Source: Bulleidia sp. zg-1006 (lineage in GTDB: Bacteria; Bacillota_I; Bacilli_A; Erysipelotrichales; Erysipelotrichaceae). Taken from it: 64,000 bases of DNA. Shown here in pieces: positions 60,223 through 64,000 of this stretch. Position numbers and translations under genes: made by a program. Every line of letters begins with the position of its first letter. The first letter of the stretch is position 1. The notes below the pieces were generated by a model. It worked only from the letters and a program-made list of their open reading frames with translations, was not told the origin of the DNA and did no database searches. Location: positions 806,001-870,000 of the forward strand of contig NZ_CP069178.1 in NCBI RefSeq assembly GCF_016812035.1, read 5' to 3'.

Positions 60223-61019
60223 AAATTTCTTAGCTCACTTTCTAATTCCTCGCTTAATTTCTTTTCTAAGCCATCGTCTTGTAAAAAGTTGGTAATTGGT
60301 TGTAAATAACCATGGGCAATTAAAGCCGTAGCCTGTTTCACACTTAAACCACGTGTTTGCATATAGAACAAAGTTTCAGCATCCAAACGACCGATGGTCA
60401 TTGCGTGTGAAGCTTGTACATCGTCTTCATCAATAATCAATTCAGGAATAATGGTACTCTTTTGTCCCTCTTCGAAACACATGACTCGAGATTGTTGGTG
60501 AGATTGGGATTTAGAAGCTCCATTCACAATTTTACCAATCGCATCGATATACAAATCGCCACCCTTTAAAATAACCGCAAAATTTTGAATTTCTCCTAAA
60601 GTATGGGGAGCGAAATTAACCACATCTTGAACTAAATGATACTGGTTGGACACCAGAGATGAACTAGCTAGCAATCCATGCGCTTCCGGTTCACGCAATG
60701 CCATCCATACCTTTCTCTTCACTTCTTGCTTGGATAACTCCGCATATAAGACACGAGCATCGGCTTTCGCTAGTACTTCATGATGTTCTTGTGTTTCTAA
60801 AGCAGACTTAGAAGCATTCCACAACAAATAACGAGCTGAGCTATTTTCCGCATTAAATGTCCTAAAATGAAACTTACCGACGTTTTCAATACGAATTAAG
60901 ACTTGTGCAACATCGCAACGATTTTCCAAAGAAAGTTCAATATCACGGTCCGTATCCACCACAATTTCCGTTAAGCCTTCTTCTAAACGGATTTCCGCAT
61001 TGGAACGAATGAGAATCAT
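60219..61019 (-). CDS. sufD: Fe-S scaffold subunit SufD
   Basis: 266 residues, shorter than typical SufD (about 400) and lacking much of the N-terminal helical part. VWMALREPEAHGLLASSSLV, GASKSQSHQQSRVMCFEEGQKS, IIDEDDVQASHAMTIGRLDAETLFYMQTRGLS are the SufB/D core. The length is odd but the conserved C-terminal half is complete. Confidence 0.88.
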   Translation of the reverse strand: MILIRSNAEIRLEEGLTEIVVDTDRDIELSLENRCDVAQVLIRIENVGKFHFRTFNAENSSARYLLWNASKSALETQEHHEVLAKADARVLYAELSKQEVKRKVWMALREPEAHGLLASSSLVSNQYHLVQDVVNFAPHTLGEIQNFAVILKGGDLYIDAIGKIVNGASKSQSHQQSRVMCFEEGQKSTIIPELIIDEDDVQASHAMTIGRLDAETLFYMQTRGLSVKQATALIAHGYLQPITNFLQDDGLEKKLSEELESELRNL

Positions 61020-61858
61020 TTTTCTTCTCCCTTAGACACCATATCTTTTACAGCACAACTACCAAGGGTGGATCTTGGTTTTACTTTTGGTTTTACATTT
61101 TCCGGTGGGATAATACCATATTCTTCATACACCCAATCATAGCCCTCTTGATCAATACGACGCGCTAAATCACCATCACCATGAAGGGCAATCTTGCCAT
61201 CTACTAACACATGCGTAAATTGTGGCTCAATCATTGTAAAGAAACGGTCATAATGAGAAACGATAATCAAAGACATTTTTGTTTCTTGACGCAATTGATT
61301 GATTGCCTTAGCCACCACATGCATTGCGTCTACATCCAAACCAGAATCAATTTCATCCAGCATCGATAAACTTGGTCGTAACATTTCCATTTGTACGATT
61401 TCATTACGCTTCTTTTCCCCACCTGAGAAGCCTTCGTTCAAGAAACGATGAGCCAAATCTTCTTTCATTTGTAAGTCTTGAATCGTTTTTTCCATGCTCT
61501 TAATAAAGGTAAATAAAGGCACCGGTTTATCCCGACGAGCATTCATCGCTGCTCGTAAGAAATCTGAATTCGTTACTCCAGGTACCTCTTGCGGGTATTG
61601 CATCGCTAAAAATAAGCCGGCAATCGAACGTTTATTAACCGGCATTGCTAATACGTCTTTATCATCATAGAAAATCGATCCTTCTGTAACCGTATAGGTA
61701 GGATTACCCATAATCGCAGCCAATAAAGTTGACTTTCCATTTCCATTAGGACCCATGAGAGCATGTACTTCATTCTCGCCAATTGTCAGATTAATTCCTT
61801 TTAATATTTCTTTATCACCAACTGAAACATGTAGGTTCTTAATTTCTAATTTTTTCAT
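61016..61858 (-). CDS. sufC: Fe-S assembly ATPase SufC
   Basis: 280 residues, ABC-type ATPase. Walker A LMGPNGNGKSTLL, signature FSGGEKKRNEI, Walker B region LSMLDEIDSGLD, and VSHYDRFF. The C-terminal ~30 residues (PKVKPRSTLGSCAVKDMVSK) extend beyond usual SufC. First gene of the suf operon; a -10-like TATAAT lies 26 bases upstream. Confidence 0.96.
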   Translation of the reverse strand: MKKLEIKNLHVSVGDKEILKGINLTIGENEVHALMGPNGNGKSTLLAAIMGNPTYTVTEGSIFYDDKDVLAMPVNKRSIAGLFLAMQYPQEVPGVTNSDFLRAAMNARRDKPVPLFTFIKSMEKTIQDLQMKEDLAHRFLNEGFSGGEKKRNEIVQMEMLRPSLSMLDEIDSGLDVDAMHVVAKAINQLRQETKMSLIIVSHYDRFFTMIEPQFTHVLVDGKIALHGDGDLARRIDQEGYDWVYEEYGIIPPENVKPKVKPRSTLGSCAVKDMVSKGEEK

Positions 61859-61878
61859 AATTCTCCTCGTTGAAAAAA

Positions 61879-61884
61879 ATTATA
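61879..61884 (-). promoter_or_regulatory. -10 box of suf operon promoter
   Basis: TATAAT on the minus strand, 21 bases before the sufC ATG. No good -35 box at the usual distance, so activation by a regulator is possible. Confidence 0.5.
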
Positions 61885-61920
61885 GCATTCTTCCCTTATT
61901 TTGCCTTGTTAGATGATTAT

Positions 61921-61949
61921 TTGATAAGTGACTTTTTTTACCTTATAAT
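61921..61949 (+). promoter_or_regulatory. Promoter of the prsA-like genes
   Basis: TTGATA at 61921-61926, 17-base spacer, TATAAT at 61944-61949, followed by AAAGGAGGTCCCG before the ATG. Near consensus for a vegetative sigma factor. Confidence 0.8.
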
Positions 61950-61975
61950 TTTACATAATTGCAAAGGAGGTCCCG

Positions 61976-62956
61976 ATGGGCAAATTTTTAAAGAAAAATT
62001 GGTTCGTAATGCTAATCGTGATTATTTTTATTGGTATTTCTGTCTATTACATCTACGACACCAACAAAGGTAAATTAAAAGGAAAGAAAATAAATGGTGA
62101 AGATGTCGTCTTTACAGTTGATAATAACAATGTGACTGCGAATAATCTTTACGATGAACTTTATCGTTTATCTGGCAAATCAGCTCTTACAACTTTTTTT
62201 AAACAAAAAGTCGCCGATATGGCAATAAGTACTACCAATACGATGAAGGATACTTCAGCGGCACAGAAGAAAACCATTATTGCTCGTTATGAACAAAAAT
62301 TTGGTACAAACTATGAAGCCAAACTAAGAACAGATTTACAACCAACCGGTTATACCGATTTAGAAGAATACTTACTCAACCAACAAAAGATTTCACAAAT
62401 TGCGGCAGATTATGCTAAGAAACATTTTGATGAACTTAAGATTCGACAAATCTCTTACATTTTGGTGAAGTTTGAAAATGCTAAAAAAGCAAGTAAGACA
62501 CCTACTGAAAAAGAAAAAGCGAAGATGGATGCGGTTGATAAAGAATTAAAAGCCGGTACTGCTTTCTCTAAAGTTGCCGCCAAACACACAGAAGATACAT
62601 CCGCTGTCGCAAACGGTGGTAAATTAGGTATTATTGATAAAAATACTTCTAAGTTAGATTCTTCCTTTAAAGAAGCCGCTTTAGCTTTAAATGAAGGTGA
62701 AGTTAGCCAATGGATTTATTCCTCTAACTTTGGTTTCTTTAAAATTAAAGCCGATGCAACAACGGCGAATACCCTTGGCGCTTTAAATGCGAAAAGTAAT
62801 CCATTCCTACAATTAGTCAACAGCTATGACAACACTTTAGGTAACCCGGCCATTTGGGAAAAAGCGAAAGAATTAGGCGTTGACTTCAAAGGCAATAAAG
62901 AATTGGAAAATACCCTCAAGGCTTCTCTTGGGGTAAAAGAAAGTGAGGCTAAATAA
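61976..62956 (+). CDS. PrsA-like foldase with parvulin domain, membrane-anchored
   Basis: 326 residues. A single uncleaved-looking membrane segment at about 9-27 (WFVMLIVIIFIGISVYYIY) takes the place of the lipobox usual in PrsA. SurA-like N-terminal domain, then a parvulin PPIase domain at about 150-260 (LKIRQISYILVKF, FSKVAAKHTEDTSAVANGGKLG, FKEAALALNEGEVSQWI). Helps fold secreted proteins at the membrane-wall interface. It ends 1 base into the next gene. Confidence 0.88.
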   Translation: MGKFLKKNWFVMLIVIIFIGISVYYIYDTNKGKLKGKKINGEDVVFTVDNNNVTANNLYDELYRLSGKSALTTFFKQKVADMAISTTNTMKDTSAAQKKTIIARYEQKFGTNYEAKLRTDLQPTGYTDLEEYLLNQQKISQIAADYAKKHFDELKIRQISYILVKFENAKKASKTPTEKEKAKMDAVDKELKAGTAFSKVAAKHTEDTSAVANGGKLGIIDKNTSKLDSSFKEAALALNEGEVSQWIYSSNFGFFKIKADATTANTLGALNAKSNPFLQLVNSYDNTLGNPAIWEKAKELGVDFKGNKELENTLKASLGVKESEAK

Positions 62957-63828
62957 TGATGAAATCTATGAAAAAGGTAGCTATCGCTTTCGTGGTAGCC
63001 TTAGCCCTAGCAGGATGTAGTGATGCCGTTACGAAAGTAAAGGATGCGAAAGATACTTTAGTTAGTATTGGCGGTGAAAATATCACAAAAGGGTCTCTTT
63101 ATAATTTCATGAAGAAATCCTCTGGTGCCAGTACGGTTAACTCTATGGCCATTAAGAAAATTTCTGAAAAAGAAGTCCCTGTCAATGATGAAATGAGAAA
63201 AAACGCTCAAGAAACATTAGCGAACTATAAAAAATTGTATGGTGATAACTTCTTTGCTTATTTGAAAAGAGTAAATTTAAGTGAAGAACAATACGTCAAA
63301 GAGTATTTAATTCCATCGCAACAAGCCAAAAAACTAGCCGAAAAATATATCAATGAAAACTACGATACGATTGTTAAAAAGTACCAACCAGTACAAGCGA
63401 CGGTCTTAAGATTCTCTTCCAAGAAAGATTCTGAAGAAGCTTTAGCGAAAATTAAAAAAGGTGAAGATCCATTAAAAGTAGCCAATGCTCATAAAGCCTC
63501 TGGTAAATTCATTAAACAAATCTTCACATTAGATTCCAAGCAAATCGATGCTTTAGTTCGTAATGCAGTACAATCCCAAAATGAAAAATTAGGTTGGACA
63601 ACTGTTACAAGCTCTAATGGATCTAGTTATAACTTAGTTCGTGTTCATTCTAAAAACACGAAAGAGTTAAAGGATTCCGTTGTTCAATATTTAAGGCGAA
63701 ACGATAAAATCACTTCTGACTCTAACACATATTTCTTTAAGAAGTATAAATTCCATGTTTATGATAAGGGAATTTATGATGCGATGAAGTCTGATTATCC
63801 TCAATCATTAGTTCAGGACGCTAAGTAA
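62956..63828 (+). CDS. PrsA-like lipoprotein without clear PPIase domain
   Basis: 290 residues. Signal peptide with lipobox LALAGC (Cys21). SurA-like N-domain (LVSIGGENITKGSLYNFM) as in PrsA. The middle region (VQATVLRFSSKKDSEEALAK) aligns roughly with a parvulin start but lacks the GG-x-LG turn of the first gene. Probably a chaperone without isomerase activity. Start MMKSMKKV; the second Met is also possible. Confidence 0.8.
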   Translation: MMKSMKKVAIAFVVALALAGCSDAVTKVKDAKDTLVSIGGENITKGSLYNFMKKSSGASTVNSMAIKKISEKEVPVNDEMRKNAQETLANYKKLYGDNFFAYLKRVNLSEEQYVKEYLIPSQQAKKLAEKYINENYDTIVKKYQPVQATVLRFSSKKDSEEALAKIKKGEDPLKVANAHKASGKFIKQIFTLDSKQIDALVRNAVQSQNEKLGWTTVTSSNGSSYNLVRVHSKNTKELKDSVVQYLRRNDKITSDSNTYFFKKYKFHVYDKGIYDAMKSDYPQSLVQDAK

Positions 63829-63829
63829 T

Positions 63830-64000
63830 ATGTGTTTATTTTGTGATATTGTGGCTGGTAAAATTCCCACCTACAACGTTTATGAGGATGAAGATATTTT
63901 AGCTTTCTTAGATATTTCTCAAGCAACGAAGGGACATACCCTTGTTATTCCTAAGAAACATTATAGTTCTTTATTAGATTGTCCAAAGCAAGAAGCTATA
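63830..64000 (+). CDS. HIT-family hydrolase, 3' end outside window
   Basis: Begins MCLFCDIVAGKIPTYNVYED and continues ILAFLDISQATKGHTLVIPKKHY to the window edge. This is the N-terminal half of a histidine-triad nucleotide-binding protein; the HxHxH motif would lie beyond the edge. Start ATG overlaps the end of the preceding gene region by 2 bases of spacing. Confidence 0.88.
   Translation, partial: MCLFCDIVAGKIPTYNVYEDEDILAFLDISQATKGHTLVIPKKHYSSLLDCPKQEAI

Overview
The window is low-GC Bacillota (Firmicutes) DNA in two parts. Positions 1 to about 37.3 kb belong to a conjugative element of the pCF10/Tn1549 kind, with essentially every gene on the minus strand. An IS (37583-39167) sits at its right end. 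Positions 39.2-64 kb are ordinary chromosome. The chromosomal gene order (ftsA-ftsZ; priA-rsmB-rlmN-PP2C-prkC-rsgA-rpe-thiN-rpmB; sufCDSUB; two PrsA-like foldases) and the codon use fit a low-GC Firmicute, possibly an Erysipelotrichia such as Solobacterium or Bulleidia. That genus-level guess rests on general impression and is weak.

Conjugative element, read in transcription order from right to left: two unrecognised proteins at the promoter-proximal end (36269-37315 and 35419-36267), a UvrD/PcrA-type helicase, a D12 adenine methyltransferase, ParB, a coiled-coil protein, a candidate oriT (29718-29845), a ribbon-helix-helix-like relaxosome protein, a MobP-type relaxase and a TOPRIM primase-like protein. 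These are followed by SSB, surface and lipoproteins, a thioester-domain adhesin, the VirD4 coupling protein, small membrane subunits, a VirB6-like protein, PrgI, VirB4, a PcfB-like protein, a CHAP hydrolase (PrgK-like), ParA and topoisomerase III (cut by the window edge). No integrase or excisionase is visible. The left end lies outside the window, and an integrated plasmid cannot be excluded.

Four layers of repeated structure run through the element. (1) A ~110-nt RNA element occurs in four copies (3253, 23410, 31170, 35297); its stems keep pairing while their sequences change, so it is very likely a real structured RNA. (2) About fourteen short perfect hairpins followed by T-runs lie just upstream of ribosome binding sites, mostly AGGACA-NN-TGTCCT or GGTGGTCA-NN-TGACCACC. 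(3) Unrelated proteins share a C-terminal tail ending IPxKEKExER, and orphan copies of that tail sit between genes. (4) Five mosaic hexapeptide-repeat (YdcK-like) paralogues share a conserved head. Together (1) and (2) suggest a processive antitermination or relay-type control of one very long conjugation operon. Together (2) and (3) suggest a cassette-like way of exchanging genes. A 106-bp sequence is repeated without change at 14574 and 28751, flanking the relaxase-to-coupling-protein module.

Chromosomal part: deoC and a MurE-like ligase with unusual active-site motifs; rsmE; a CNNM/CBS transporter-like protein; ftsZ and ftsA; a MATE exporter; rpmB on the opposite strand; a translation and signalling cluster from thiN to priA that lacks the def-fmt pair often found between priA and rsmB; a 5-formyltetrahydrofolate cyclo-ligase; the complete SUF iron-sulfur operon; and, divergently, two PrsA-like proteins and the start of a HIT-family gene.
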